From Streptomyces europaeiscabiei (GTDB lineage: Bacteria > Actinomycetota > Actinomycetes > Streptomycetales > Streptomycetaceae), in NCBI RefSeq assembly GCF_036346855.1, contig NZ_CP107841.1, forward strand, positions 3,414,001 through 3,478,000: a stretch of DNA of 64,000 bases, written 5' to 3'. The notes below the pieces were generated by a model. It saw only the letters and a list, made by a program, of their open reading frames with translations. It ran no database searches and was not told where the DNA came from. Every line of letters begins with the position of its first letter. The stretch's first letter is position 1. A program made the position numbers and the translations under genes. Of this stretch, positions 32,064-41,255 are shown one piece after another.

Positions 32064-34667
32064 ATGTCCGCCACCCTGGGGCCCACCCCCACGATCGTGC
32101 TCGTCGGCCACGGCATGGTCGGCCAGCGCTTCCTCGAGGCGCTCGCCGAGCGCGGCCTGACCGCCACGCACCGCGTGGTCGTGCTGTGTGAGGAGCCGCG
32201 CCCGGCGTACGACCGGGTGGCGCTCACCTCGTACTTCGCGGGCAAGACGCCCGAGGACCTGTCGATGACCGACATGGAGTTCATCGAGACGCACGGCATC
32301 GAGCTGCTCGTCGGCGACCCGGCCGAGACGATCGACCGCGAGGCCAAGAAGGTCACGGCCCGCTCCGGGCAGGTCTTCGAGTACGACACCCTCGTCCTCG
32401 CCACCGGCTCGTTCCCCTTCGTTCCGCCGGTCCCGAACAAGGACGCCAAGGGCTGCTTCGTCTACCGCACGATCGAGGACCTGCTCGCGATCGAGGAGTA
32501 CGCGAAGACGGCCGAGACCGGTGCCGTGGTCGGCGGTGGTCTGCTCGGCCTTGAGGCGGCCGGTGCGCTGAAGGGCCTCGGACTCACCTCGCACATCGTG
32601 GAGTTCGCGCCCCGGCTGATGCCGGTGCAGGTGGACGACGGCGGTGGCGCCGCCCTCCTGCGCACGATCCAGGACATGGGCCTGTCGGTCCACACCGGTG
32701 TGGGCACGCAGGAGATCGTCGTCGGCGAGGACGGCGCGGTCACCGGCATGAAGCTCTCCGACGGCTCCGAACTCAGCACCGACCTGGTGGTGTTCTCCGC
32801 CGGTGTCCGCCCCCGCGACCAGCTCGCCCGCGACTGCGGTCTGACGGTCGGCGAGCGCGGCGGCATCAGCGTCGACGAGCAGTGCCGGACCGTCAACGAC
32901 CCGCACGTGTTCGCGATCGGCGAGTGCGCGCTGGCCTCGGACGGCCGCGTGTACGGGCTGGTGGCCCCCGGCTACGAGCAGGCCGAGACGGCCGCCGCGA
33001 CGATCGCCGCCGACGAGGCCTCGTTCACCGGCGCCGACCTGTCCACCAAGCTGAAGCTTCTCGGCGTCGACGTGGCCTCCTTCGGTGACGCGCACGGCGC
33101 GACCGCCGACTGCCTGGACGTCGTGTACTCCGACTCCCGCTCGGGCGTCTACAAGAAGCTGGTCATCGGCCGCGACGGCGAGCTGCTCGGCGGCATCCTG
33201 GTCGGCGACGCGGAGGCGTACGGCACGCTGAAGGCCTTCACCGGGTCCGTCCCGCCGGTCTCGCCCGAGTCGCTGGTGCTGCCCGCCGGCGCCGGGGAGT
33301 CGGTCCAGCTCGGCCCGACCGCGCTGCCCGACGACGCGATCATCTGCTCCTGCAACAACGTCCGCAAGGGCACGATCCGCGGTGCGGTGACCGAGCACAA
33401 CTGCACCACCGTGCCCGAGGTGAAGAAGTGCACCAAGGCCGGTACGACCTGCGGCAGCTGCGTCAAGGTTCTCGGCCAGCTGGTCACGGCCGAACTGGAA
33501 GCCGGCGGTGTCGTCGTCGACAAGGGCCTGTGCGGCTGCTTCTCGCAGACCCGCGAGGAGCTGTACGAAATCGTCCTCGCGCTGCGGATCAACACCTACC
33601 AGCAGCTGCTGGACCGGTACGGGCGGGACGAGGCCAAGGGCGGCGACGGCTGCGAGGTCTGCAAGCCCGCGGTCGGCTCGATCATCGCCTCCCTCGCCCC
33701 GACCATCGGCGTGAGCGGCTACGTCCTGGAGGGCGAGCAGGCGGCCCTGCAGGACAGCAACGACCACTTCCTGGCCAACCTCCAGAAGAACGGCTCGTAC
33801 TCCGTCGTCCCGCGCATCCCCGGCGGTGAGATCACCCCCGAGGGTCTGATCGTGATCGGCGAGATCGCCCGCGACTTCGGTCTCTACACGAAGATCACGG
33901 GTGGTCAGCGGATCGACATGTTCGGCGCACGCGTCGAGCAACTGCCCATCATCTGGGCCCGGTTGGTGGACGCCGGCTTCGAGTCCGGGCACGCCTACGG
34001 CAAGTCGCTGCGGACCGTGAAGTCCTGTGTCGGGCAGACCTGGTGCCGCTACGGCGTCCAGGACTCGGTCCGCATGGCGATCGACCTGGAGCTGCGCTAC
34101 CGGGGGCTCAGGTCGCCCCACAAGCTCAAGTCGGCGGTCTCCGGATGCGCCCGCGAGTGCGCCGAGGCCCAGTCGAAGGACTTCGGCATCATCGCCACCT
34201 CCAACGGCTGGAACCTCTACGTCGGCGGAAACGGCGGCGCCACCCCTCGCCACGCGGACCTCCTGGCCCAGGACCTCGACGACGCCGAACTGATCAAGCT
34301 GATCGACCGGTTCCTGATGTTCTACATCCGCACCGCGGACCGCCTGGAGCGCACCTCGACGTGGCTGGAGCGGATCCCAGGCGGTCTGGACCACGTCCGG
34401 GACGTGGTCGTGGAGGACTCCCTCGGCATCTGCGAGGAGCTGGAGTCCCTGATGACGGACCACGTCTCGCACTACGCCGACGAGTGGGCCTCCACCATCA
34501 ACGACCCCGAGAAGCTCGCCCGGTTCGTGTCCTTCGTCAATGCCCCGGACACCCCGGACCCGGTCGTCGGCTTCGTCCCCGAACGCGACCAGATCAAGCC
34601 CGACCTGCCGCTGCTGTCCATCGGCCTGCGGCCCGCCGATGTCCTGGAAGGAAGCGCCCAGCGATGA
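32064..34667 (+). CDS. nirB: Nitrite reductase [NAD(P)H] large subunit
   Basis: Reduces nitrite to ammonium with six electrons from NAD(P)H in the cytoplasm. N-terminal FAD/NAD domain (about 1-310), a BFD-like [2Fe-2S] domain with CSCNNVRKGTIRG and CTKAGTTCGSC (about 428-467), and a second Cys pair (CGCF, CEVCKP) to 535. A ferredoxin-like half domain and the siroheme/[4Fe-4S] domain follow, with cluster ligands C655, C661, C695 and C699. The length of 867 is typical. Ribosome-binding site GGAGG sits just before the upstream stop. The enzyme needs siroheme, which the CbiX-type chelatase at 12106 may provide. Confidence 0.96.
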   Translation: MSATLGPTPTIVLVGHGMVGQRFLEALAERGLTATHRVVVLCEEPRPAYDRVALTSYFAGKTPEDLSMTDMEFIETHGIELLVGDPAETIDREAKKVTARSGQVFEYDTLVLATGSFPFVPPVPNKDAKGCFVYRTIEDLLAIEEYAKTAETGAVVGGGLLGLEAAGALKGLGLTSHIVEFAPRLMPVQVDDGGGAALLRTIQDMGLSVHTGVGTQEIVVGEDGAVTGMKLSDGSELSTDLVVFSAGVRPRDQLARDCGLTVGERGGISVDEQCRTVNDPHVFAIGECALASDGRVYGLVAPGYEQAETAAATIAADEASFTGADLSTKLKLLGVDVASFGDAHGATADCLDVVYSDSRSGVYKKLVIGRDGELLGGILVGDAEAYGTLKAFTGSVPPVSPESLVLPAGAGESVQLGPTALPDDAIICSCNNVRKGTIRGAVTEHNCTTVPEVKKCTKAGTTCGSCVKVLGQLVTAELEAGGVVVDKGLCGCFSQTREELYEIVLALRINTYQQLLDRYGRDEAKGGDGCEVCKPAVGSIIASLAPTIGVSGYVLEGEQAALQDSNDHFLANLQKNGSYSVVPRIPGGEITPEGLIVIGEIARDFGLYTKITGGQRIDMFGARVEQLPIIWARLVDAGFESGHAYGKSLRTVKSCVGQTWCRYGVQDSVRMAIDLELRYRGLRSPHKLKSAVSGCARECAEAQSKDFGIIATSNGWNLYVGGNGGATPRHADLLAQDLDDAELIKLIDRFLMFYIRTADRLERTSTWLERIPGGLDHVRDVVVEDSLGICEELESLMTDHVSHYADEWASTINDPEKLARFVSFVNAPDTPDPVVGFVPERDQIKPDLPLLSIGLRPADVLEGSAQR

Positions 34668-35014
34668 CCCTCGCTCCCGAGAAGACCGATGTGAAGGTCC
34701 AGCTGCGGCTGGCGGACGGCTGGTTCACGGTCTGCGACCTGACCCTGCTGATCCCGGGCCGCGGCGTGGCCGCCCTGCTCCCCGACGGCAACCAGGCCGC
34801 GCTCTTCCTCGACCGCGCGGGCAGGCTGTACGCCGTCGACAACCGCGACCCCTTCGGCGGCGCCGCCGTCCTCTCCCGCGGCCTCACCGGCTCCCACCAG
34901 GGCCGCCCGTTCGTGGCCTCCCCGCTCCTGAAGCAGCGCTTCGACCTGGCGAGCGGGGAGTGCCTGGACGACGAGACGGTACGGATCACGGCGTACGAGG
35001 TGCGCGCCGCGTAG
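34664..35014 (+). CDS. nirD: Nitrite reductase small subunit
   Basis: 116-residue small subunit that completes the NirBD nitrite reductase. It has the Rieske-like fold without cluster ligands (no CxH...CxxH), as usual for NirD: FTVCDLTLLIPGRGVAALLP, LFLDRAGRLYAVDNRDPFG and FVASPLLKQRFDLASGECLD are recognisable. The ATG overlaps the nirB stop (ATGA), so translation is coupled. It closes the three-gene operon. Confidence 0.93.
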   Translation: MTLAPEKTDVKVQLRLADGWFTVCDLTLLIPGRGVAALLPDGNQAALFLDRAGRLYAVDNRDPFGGAAVLSRGLTGSHQGRPFVASPLLKQRFDLASGECLDDETVRITAYEVRAA

Positions 35015-35077
35015 CGTTCGCCCCGGGCCCTCACCCCTGCTGTGGCGCGCGAGCCGTACGAGGCTACGGTTCGCGCG

Positions 35078-35268
35078 TCACGACTTCGGCTCGTGTCTCA
35101 CGACTTCGGCTCGTGTCTCACGACTTCGGCTCGTGTCTCACGACTTCGGCTCGCGTCTCACGCTTTCAGCTCGTCGCGTCTCACGCCTTCGGCTCGTCGT
35201 GTCTCACGCCTTCGGCTCGTCGTGTCTCACGCCTTCCGCTCGCGTCTCACGCTTTCAGCTCGTCGTAC
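35078..35268. repeat. Tandem array copying the 3' end of the SDR gene
   Basis: Nine imperfect units of 20 or 23 bp. The plus strand reads TCACGACTTCGGCTCGTGTC (20 bp, first units) or TCACGCCTTCGGCTCGTCGT plus GTC (23 bp, later units). The last unit (about 35247-35268) is the actual end of the SDR gene, coding for DELKA and its stop. On the minus strand each unit therefore resembles a repeated DEPKA-stop. No other gene is present between nirD and the SDR. Confidence 0.75.
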
Positions 35269-36179
35269 GTGACCCCTGTCAGCTCCTCGGAAGCCGTCCA
35301 GAGGCGTTCGCCGGCCCGGTCGTTGCGGGCCCAGGGCGCCCGCTTGGCCGGGCCCGGCGCGCCGCGCCACATCAGGAAGGACGGGCCGATGAAGGAGTCG
35401 GGGCGTACGTCGGGCGCGGTCGCCGCGTACAGGGTGGGCAGGGCGCCCGCTTCGGCGGACTGGGCGAGGATGCTGTTGCCTACGCGCATGAAGCGCTCAA
35501 CGCCCTTGCGGCCCTCGGCGGTGGCTCCGGCCGTCTGGAGATTGGTCGCCGCGTAGCCGGGGTGGGCGGCCGCCGCGACGACCTCCGAGCCGTTGGCGGC
35601 CAGCCGCCGGGCCAGTTCATGGGTGAAGAGCAGGTTGGCGGTCTTGGAGCGGCCGTAGGCGACCCAACGTCCGTACCGGCGCTCACTGTTGAGGTCGTCG
35701 ATGTCGATGTTCGCCCTCAGGTGCATGGTGCTGGAGACGGTCACGACCCGGGCGCCCGGTGTGGCCAGGAGCATGGGCAGCAGCAGACCGGTCAGAGCGA
35801 AGTGACCGAGGTGGTTGGTCCCGAACTGCGTCTCGAAGCCGTCGGCCGTGCGACTCTGGGCCACGGCCATCACGCCCGCGTTGTTGACGAGCAGATCCAG
35901 CCGGTCGCTCGCGCGCCCGTACGCCTGCGCGAAGTCCCGTACGGAACCAAGGTCTCCGAGGTCGAGCCGCATCAACTCGACCCTGGCGTCCGGGACTTCG
36001 GAACTCATCCGCTCCAATGCGGCGGCGCCCCGCTCCGGGCTGCGGCAGGCGAGGACGACGTGGGCGCCGCGGCGGGCCAGTTCCCGGGCGGCGGCATATC
36101 CGATGCCGCTGTTGGCGCCGGTGACGACGGCGGCGCGGCCGCGCTGATCGGGGATGTCGCCCGCGTTCCAGCCTGCCAT
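35247..36179 (-). CDS. Short-chain dehydrogenase/reductase (retinol dehydrogenase-like)
   Basis: NAD(P)-dependent oxidoreductase of the classical/extended SDR group. Motifs: TGANSGIG (cofactor binding, about 20-27), DLGDLGSV, NNAGVM (about 98), VVTVSS, and the catalytic YGRSK (Tyr/Lys about 172-176). The 310-residue length and the FGTNHLGHFALTGLLLP pattern match retinol dehydrogenase/WWOX-like bacterial members of unknown substrate. GGAAGG ribosome-binding site before the ATG. The stop codon region is repeated eight more times downstream. Confidence 0.9.
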   Translation of the reverse strand: MAGWNAGDIPDQRGRAAVVTGANSGIGYAAARELARRGAHVVLACRSPERGAAALERMSSEVPDARVELMRLDLGDLGSVRDFAQAYGRASDRLDLLVNNAGVMAVAQSRTADGFETQFGTNHLGHFALTGLLLPMLLATPGARVVTVSSTMHLRANIDIDDLNSERRYGRWVAYGRSKTANLLFTHELARRLAANGSEVVAAAAHPGYAATNLQTAGATAEGRKGVERFMRVGNSILAQSAEAGALPTLYAATAPDVRPDSFIGPSFLMWRGAPGPAKRAPWARNDRAGERLWTASEELTGVTYDELKA

Positions 36180-36683
36180 GACGCCGCCTTCCCGATGCGT
36201 TCCTCAGCCGTTGTCAGCGTAGTCCCGCCGGGGGTGTTGCGGGAGGTGTGACGGCTGCGGGTCCGGTGGGGGCTGGTCGCGCAGTTCCCCGCGCCCCTGA
36301 GAGGCAGGGGCTGCGCCCCTGCTTCTCAGGCCCGCAGGCCCGTCGTCTTCAGGCCCGCAGGCCCGTCGTCGTTCAGGCGCACGGGCCCGTCGTCGTTCAG
36401 GCCCGCAGGGACTGCTGGCCTTCAGAGGTGCGGGGCCGTCGTCGTTCAGGCCCGCAGGCCCGTCGTCGTTCAGGCGCACGGGCCCGTCGTAGTTCAGGCC
36501 CGCAGGGACTGCTGGCCTTCAGAGGTGCGGGGCCGTCGTCGTTCAGGCCCGCAGGGACTGCTGGCCTTCAGAGGTGCGGGGCCGTCGTCGTTCAGGCCCG
36601 CAGGGCCTGCTGGCCTTCAGGGGTGCGGGGAACTGCGCGAGAAGCCCCACCGGACCAGCGCCCGCCCACGAACCCCCGTCCTT
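36180..36683. repeat. Complex tandem repeat with family A elements at both ends
   Basis: 504 nt between the SDR start and the SulP gene end. Family A elements flank it: direct at about 36249-36320 and inverted at 36621-36657. Between them (about 36325-36620) alternate units such as GTTCAGGCCCGCAGGCCCGT, GTTCAGGCGCACGGGCCCGT and GCAGGGACTGCTGGCCTTCA followed by GAGGTGCGGGG; the higher-order unit recurs at about 48-50 bp near the end. Open frames here are by-products of repetition. Confidence 0.65.
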
Positions 36684-38633
36684 TCAATCCGCCCAGTCGC
36701 GCCCCCGGCGCAGCAACGGCGGTGGAGAATCCGGCACGCCCGGCATGGGGCGAGTGTCGAGATAGAACCACTCGGCGGTGGGCCCGGGCCCACCCCCGGA
36801 CACCGACGGCATCTGTCCCATACCCCCCACCGCCGCCGTACCGACCGTCGCGTAGTCCCACACCTCCGCCGGATCCAGCTCCACATCCGGCACCGGCACC
36901 GGCACCGGCACCGGCATCGGCATCGGCATCGGCTCAGCCGCCGCAGGCACCCGCGTGCCGGTGTCGGTGAGGTCCGGCATCAGCAGTTCCACCCGCAGCC
37001 CCGCTCCCCGCTGCTGCGCCACGAACTCCTCGACCTGGCTGCGGCACGCATGGTCGAGGTGGGTCACCCCGAGCAGATCGAGGCGGATGCGCGGCTTGCC
37101 GGAGGCGGCCGCGCTCTCCAGCGCGTCGATCAGCTTCGGCAGCCGCAGGAACGTCGCGTTGCCCGCCATGACGACCTTCGCCGTGTCGTCCTCGATGTGC
37201 TGCCGCACGACGGTCTGCGACATGCGCAGCGCGGCCAGCACGACACCCGCGGCCAGCCCGAACAGCACCCCTTCGAGCAGCGCGGTCGCCGTGATGACCA
37301 GCGTCGTCAGCGTCATCACCGCGAACTCGCCCCGGTCCTGCCGCCACATCTTCGGGAACTCGTCCGGCGCGAACAGCTTCCACCCGCTGTGCACGAGGAC
37401 ACCCGCGAGCACCGAGATCGGGATCAGTGCCAGTACCTGCGGCAGCAGCAGCGCGAAGGCCAGCAGCCAGAGGCCGTGCAGCGTGCGGGACAGGCGGGTC
37501 TTGGCTCCGGCCTGGACGTTCGCCGAGCTGCGCGCGACGACCGCCGTGATGGGCAGCGCGCCGAGGATTCCGGCGATCGTGTTGCCCGCGCCCTGGGCGA
37601 TGAGTTCGGTGTTGTAGCGGGTGCGCGGGCCGTTGTGCATCCGGTCCACGGCGGCGGCGGTGAACAGGCTCTCCGCCGAAGCGATCACCGTGAACGTGAG
37701 GATCGCCGTGATGATCCCGGCACTGGCCAGCCCGGACAGCTGCTCCGGCCCGGGTACGTCCACGGACGCCAGCAGATTGCCGACCTGGAGCGTCTTCACC
37801 TCGACGCCCGGCAACGATGCGACGGCGATCCCGATCCCGACGGCCACGAGCGCGGCCGGAACCTTCTTGACCGGCCCCGGCGCCTTCTTCCACAGGAAGC
37901 TCAGCACGATCGTGACGCCCCCGAGCCCGGCGGCGATCAGCGCCTGCGGGTTCGTCACGGTGTCGGCGATCAGCCCGGGGACACCCGCCATGTTCTCCAA
38001 GGGGGTGCCCGGCGCCTTGGAGTCGGACATCGGGTACAGCTGGCTGAACATCAGCGGCAGGCCGATGCCCGCGAGCATGCCCTGGACCACGGCGAGGGAG
38101 ATCGCCTGGAACATCCGGCCCAGTTTCACCAGGCCCAGCACGATCTGGAGGATGCCGGAGAAGAGGACGATCACGCCGAGCATCGCGACGCCGAACTCCA
38201 TGACCGTCTCCGCGACGAGCGCGGCGAGACCGGCCGCCGGTCCGCTGACCTGGAGCGTGCTGCCACGCACGGCGCCGACCACCAGACCGCCGATCACCCC
38301 GGAGATGATGCCCAGCTCGGCCGGCACCCCGGAGGCCACGGCCACGCCGATACAGAGCGGCAGCGCGACGAGGAAGACGACGAGGGAGGCGGTGATCTCG
38401 GTGCCGAAGTCGATACGACCGCGTGGGGCTCCGGCGCGGGTGCCCTTGGGCCCGTTCTGTTCCCGCGAACCGCCGCTGTAGTCAAGCGTGTCGGGAGCGC
38501 GGTCGGGCATGTCGGCCGTACCGGTCTGCCTGAACCGCTCGGCCATGCCCGCGATATCGGCCATATCGGCCTGACTGTTCCTGACCGCTCGGCGGGCGCC
38601 CCCCGCGTGACGTCGTCCGTGTGCGCCGCTCAT
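36684..38633 (-). CDS. SulP family anion (probable bicarbonate/sulfate) transporter
   Basis: Membrane transporter with about 12 helices between residues 80 and 470 (IDFGTEITASLVVFLVALPL, LQVSGPAAGLAALV substrate-binding region) and a C-terminal STAS domain (about 490-570). The ATG overlaps the carbonic anhydrase stop (ATGA), so the pair is coupled. Such pairing suggests bicarbonate uptake combined with CO2/bicarbonate conversion (inference from BicA-like systems). Oddities: a 75-residue polar N-terminus and, just after the STAS domain, a hexanucleotide expansion (about 36888-36935) coding MPMPMPVPVPVPVP. Confidence 0.9.
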   Translation of the reverse strand: MSGAHGRRHAGGARRAVRNSQADMADIAGMAERFRQTGTADMPDRAPDTLDYSGGSREQNGPKGTRAGAPRGRIDFGTEITASLVVFLVALPLCIGVAVASGVPAELGIISGVIGGLVVGAVRGSTLQVSGPAAGLAALVAETVMEFGVAMLGVIVLFSGILQIVLGLVKLGRMFQAISLAVVQGMLAGIGLPLMFSQLYPMSDSKAPGTPLENMAGVPGLIADTVTNPQALIAAGLGGVTIVLSFLWKKAPGPVKKVPAALVAVGIGIAVASLPGVEVKTLQVGNLLASVDVPGPEQLSGLASAGIITAILTFTVIASAESLFTAAAVDRMHNGPRTRYNTELIAQGAGNTIAGILGALPITAVVARSSANVQAGAKTRLSRTLHGLWLLAFALLLPQVLALIPISVLAGVLVHSGWKLFAPDEFPKMWRQDRGEFAVMTLTTLVITATALLEGVLFGLAAGVVLAALRMSQTVVRQHIEDDTAKVVMAGNATFLRLPKLIDALESAAASGKPRIRLDLLGVTHLDHACRSQVEEFVAQQRGAGLRVELLMPDLTDTGTRVPAAAEPMPMPMPVPVPVPVPDVELDPAEVWDYATVGTAAVGGMGQMPSVSGGGPGPTAEWFYLDTRPMPGVPDSPPPLLRRGRDWAD

Positions 38634-39271
38634 GAGTCGTGCACCTGGAAGTCCCCGTCCGCGTCCAGTTCGTGGACCTTGCCCGTGTCGATCTCGTAGT
38701 ACCAGCCGTGCAACCGGAGCCGTCCGGCGTCGAGCTGCTGCCGGGCGACGGGGTAGTCGCGCAGGACGGCGAGCTGGTTACGGATGTTGAGCTGGACGAC
38801 CTCGGTCAGGGCAGGGTCCTCGGACGACGAGGTGGCGTCACGAGCGGTGTCCACGCCGCGTTCGCCGAGTACCGGTGCGAGCGCGGGCCGCGCGTGGTCG
38901 AGCCAGGCGTCCACCCTGGGCAGGCCGGACAGGTCGGCGCCGTACGTCAGTGCGCCCATCGCGCCGCAGTGGGAATGACCACACACCACGATGTCCTGAA
39001 CGCCGAGCACCTCCAACGCGTACTCGATGGTGGCGGCCTCACCGGAGGCGGCCCCGTACGCGTCGTGCGGCGGCACGATGTTGCCCGCATTTCGCAGCTC
39101 GAATATCTCACCGGGTCGCGCCCCGGTGATCAGGGCGGGAATCACCCGCGAGTCCGAGCAGGTAATGAACAGCGCCTCGGGAAATTGTCCGACGGCGAGT
39201 TTCCGGTATTCATCGCTCTCGAAGTCGACCCGTCGCTTGAACGACCGGGCGCGATCCAGCAACGCCTTCAT
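38630..39271 (-). CDS. Beta-class carbonic anhydrase
   Basis: Cytoplasmic zinc enzyme interconverting CO2 and bicarbonate. The zinc ligands are in CSDSR (about residues 38-42) and HSHCGAMG (about 98-105), with the Asp/Arg dyad in the first. The length of 213 is normal. GGGAGG lies just upstream of the ATG. First gene of a two-gene unit with the SulP transporter, supporting a bicarbonate role for the latter. Confidence 0.95.
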   Translation of the reverse strand: MKALLDRARSFKRRVDFESDEYRKLAVGQFPEALFITCSDSRVIPALITGARPGEIFELRNAGNIVPPHDAYGAASGEAATIEYALEVLGVQDIVVCGHSHCGAMGALTYGADLSGLPRVDAWLDHARPALAPVLGERGVDTARDATSSSEDPALTEVVQLNIRNQLAVLRDYPVARQQLDAGRLRLHGWYYEIDTGKVHELDADGDFQVHDS

Positions 39272-39545
39272 CCTGCCTCCCTGAAGTGGCTCCGACCAGC
39301 TCTTTCGACCGTAGAGGGGCGATGACCAGAGGAAGGTTAAGCGAACACTAAAGCGACGCCAGATTTTCCATAGATTTCAGCCAGACACCCCTTCGCCGCA
39401 GGTCGGGTGACCGAATACAAGCGATTTCTGAGGGTCATTTCACAATGCTCCGGATTCCCTGCACGTTCGTGTTCGGTCTCTTGTAGCGTGGCGCCCCACA
39501 GCACGGGTCTCGTGTTGTCCCGACTTTCTGGAGAGACAGGCGGCC

Positions 39546-41255
39546 ATGGGCGTACGAGTGCTGCTCATCGAGGACGACGAGACGATCGCCGAACCGCTCG
39601 CCGACGGGCTGCGGCACTTCGGCCTGACGGTCCACCACGTGGCCACCGGCGCGGACGGGTTGAGAGGTCCGCACGGCGACGTCGTCCTGCTGGACCTCGG
39701 CCTGCCCGACATGGACGGCATAGACGTCTGCCGCGGGATCCGCCGGACCTCCGACGTCCCCATCATCATCCTCAGCGCGCGCGGTGAGGAGGCCGACCGC
39801 GTACTGGGCCTGGAGCTCGGCGCCGACGACTACCTGGCGAAACCATTCAGCATCCGAGAACTGGTCGCCCGGATACGGGCGGTGTCGCGACGCCATCAGC
39901 GACCGGGGGGCGGGGCCGTGCCCGGCGTGGTGGCGGGGGTTGTGGTGGCTGAGGCGGGGGCCGGGGCCGACGTCGAGGGCGGTGCTGGAATCGGGGTCGA
40001 CGCCGGAAGTGGGGCGTACGCACAACGGCCTCCTTCAGCACAGGAGTTGGCGGTACGGCGGGAGTCGGCCACCGGGGGCGGCCTCGGTGTTCCTGCCGGT
40101 GTCGGGGGCCGGTCCCGGATCGGCTTCGGGACCGGGAGCGACTTCACGGCCGCGAGCGATTTCGGGGGCGGCAGCGATCGCGGGGCGGTGGACGACCTCG
40201 GCGCGGGGGACGTTCTCGGGGCCGTGGGGTCCGGCCGCGCCGGAGACGGCGGGTCGGGTCGCACCGGCCTCGGGGACGCCGGCGACGGGGCCGGTGTCGG
40301 CGACGGGGACGCGGGCCGCCGTAGGGCCGGTTTCGGCGTGGGGGCCGACGGGTCGGAGTACGACTGGTCTGCCACGTACGAGACGCCGCCCCAGGGGGAA
40401 CCGGCGCACGGGGCATCCCGTCATGGCGCGTCGCCTCATGGCGAGTCGACCCATCGCGCACCGGACTACGAGACATCGGCCCACACGGCGCAGTCGCAGG
40501 CAACCCCCGCGCACGGAACACCGATGAGGGGAACGCCCTTCGAAGGCACCTCCGCACACGGAACCCCGACCGCCCCCGGCGACCCGGCGTGGGGAAGCCC
40601 GGCGTTCGGCGGCACCCCCGCGCAGGGCACGCCCCCGCACGGCTCGCCGATGTACGGGACCCCAGCGCATGGCAGCCCCGCCTTCGGGAGCCCGGCGTAC
40701 GGAACCCCAGCGCATGGCAGCCCGGTCTACGAACAACCGCCCGTCTACGAGCCCCCCATGTACGAGCAGGTCCCGCCGCAACCGCGTACCCCCGTCGGCC
40801 CGGCCGCCGACGACGACGGCTCGGCTCCGCCGCCGCCCGGCCCGCTGGTCGTGGACCGGCGGACCCGGCAGGTGTGGGTGGGTGAGGTGCCGGTCGCGCT
40901 GACTCCGAAGGAGTTCGAACTGCTGGCGCTGCTCACCGAGGACCCCGGCGCGGTCTACTCCCGGCAGCAGATACTCAACCGCGTCTGGGACGACCACTAC
41001 CATGGCCCGACCAAGACACTGGACGTCCATGTCGCCACCCTGCGCCGCAAGTTGGGCGACCCGGCGTGGATCCAGACCCTGCGCGGTGTCGGCTTCCGAC
41101 TGGCCGTACGCACCCCCGGGCAGGCGCCGGGCCCGGGCCAGGGCCAGGGCCAGGGCCAGGGCCAGCCCCAGGGTCGCGGGCAAGGGCCGGGGCCAGGCCG
41201 GGGCCGCGGTCAGGGATCCGGGAGGCATCGCACACCCGAGGCCAGGGCGTCGTGA
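39546..41255 (+). CDS. OmpR/PhoB-type response regulator with very long repetitive linker
   Basis: Transcription factor of a two-component system. Receiver domain residues 1-118 with D10/D11, phospho-acceptor D50 (VVLLDLGLPDMDG), S77 and K99. The winged-helix DNA-binding domain is at about 433-533 (PKEFELLALL, VHVATLRRKLG). Between them lie about 314 residues of low complexity: Gly/Ala/Asp-rich first, then HGTP, HGSP, YGTP and YEPP repeats; typical linkers are 5-20 residues. A Gly/Gln/Pro-repeat tail (GQGQGQGQGQ) ends the protein. Start ATG with GGAGAGA upstream. The stop overlaps the kinase GTG (GTGA). The domains at both ends are intact and in frame, so it is probably functional. Confidence 0.88.
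   Translation: MGVRVLLIEDDETIAEPLADGLRHFGLTVHHVATGADGLRGPHGDVVLLDLGLPDMDGIDVCRGIRRTSDVPIIILSARGEEADRVLGLELGADDYLAKPFSIRELVARIRAVSRRHQRPGGGAVPGVVAGVVVAEAGAGADVEGGAGIGVDAGSGAYAQRPPSAQELAVRRESATGGGLGVPAGVGGRSRIGFGTGSDFTAASDFGGGSDRGAVDDLGAGDVLGAVGSGRAGDGGSGRTGLGDAGDGAGVGDGDAGRRRAGFGVGADGSEYDWSATYETPPQGEPAHGASRHGASPHGESTHRAPDYETSAHTAQSQATPAHGTPMRGTPFEGTSAHGTPTAPGDPAWGSPAFGGTPAQGTPPHGSPMYGTPAHGSPAFGSPAYGTPAHGSPVYEQPPVYEPPMYEQVPPQPRTPVGPAADDDGSAPPPPGPLVVDRRTRQVWVGEVPVALTPKEFELLALLTEDPGAVYSRQQILNRVWDDHYHGPTKTLDVHVATLRRKLGDPAWIQTLRGVGFRLAVRTPGQAPGPGQGQGQGQGQPQGRGQGPGPGRGRGQGSGRHRTPEARAS

Noticed and set aside
30609..34472. 1287-residue open frame antisense to the nitrite reductase operon
   Set aside because: It is a high-GC shadow: composition is dominated by Val/Gly/Ala/Asp/Arg with no domain, and it lies fully over well-recognised nirB and its partner.
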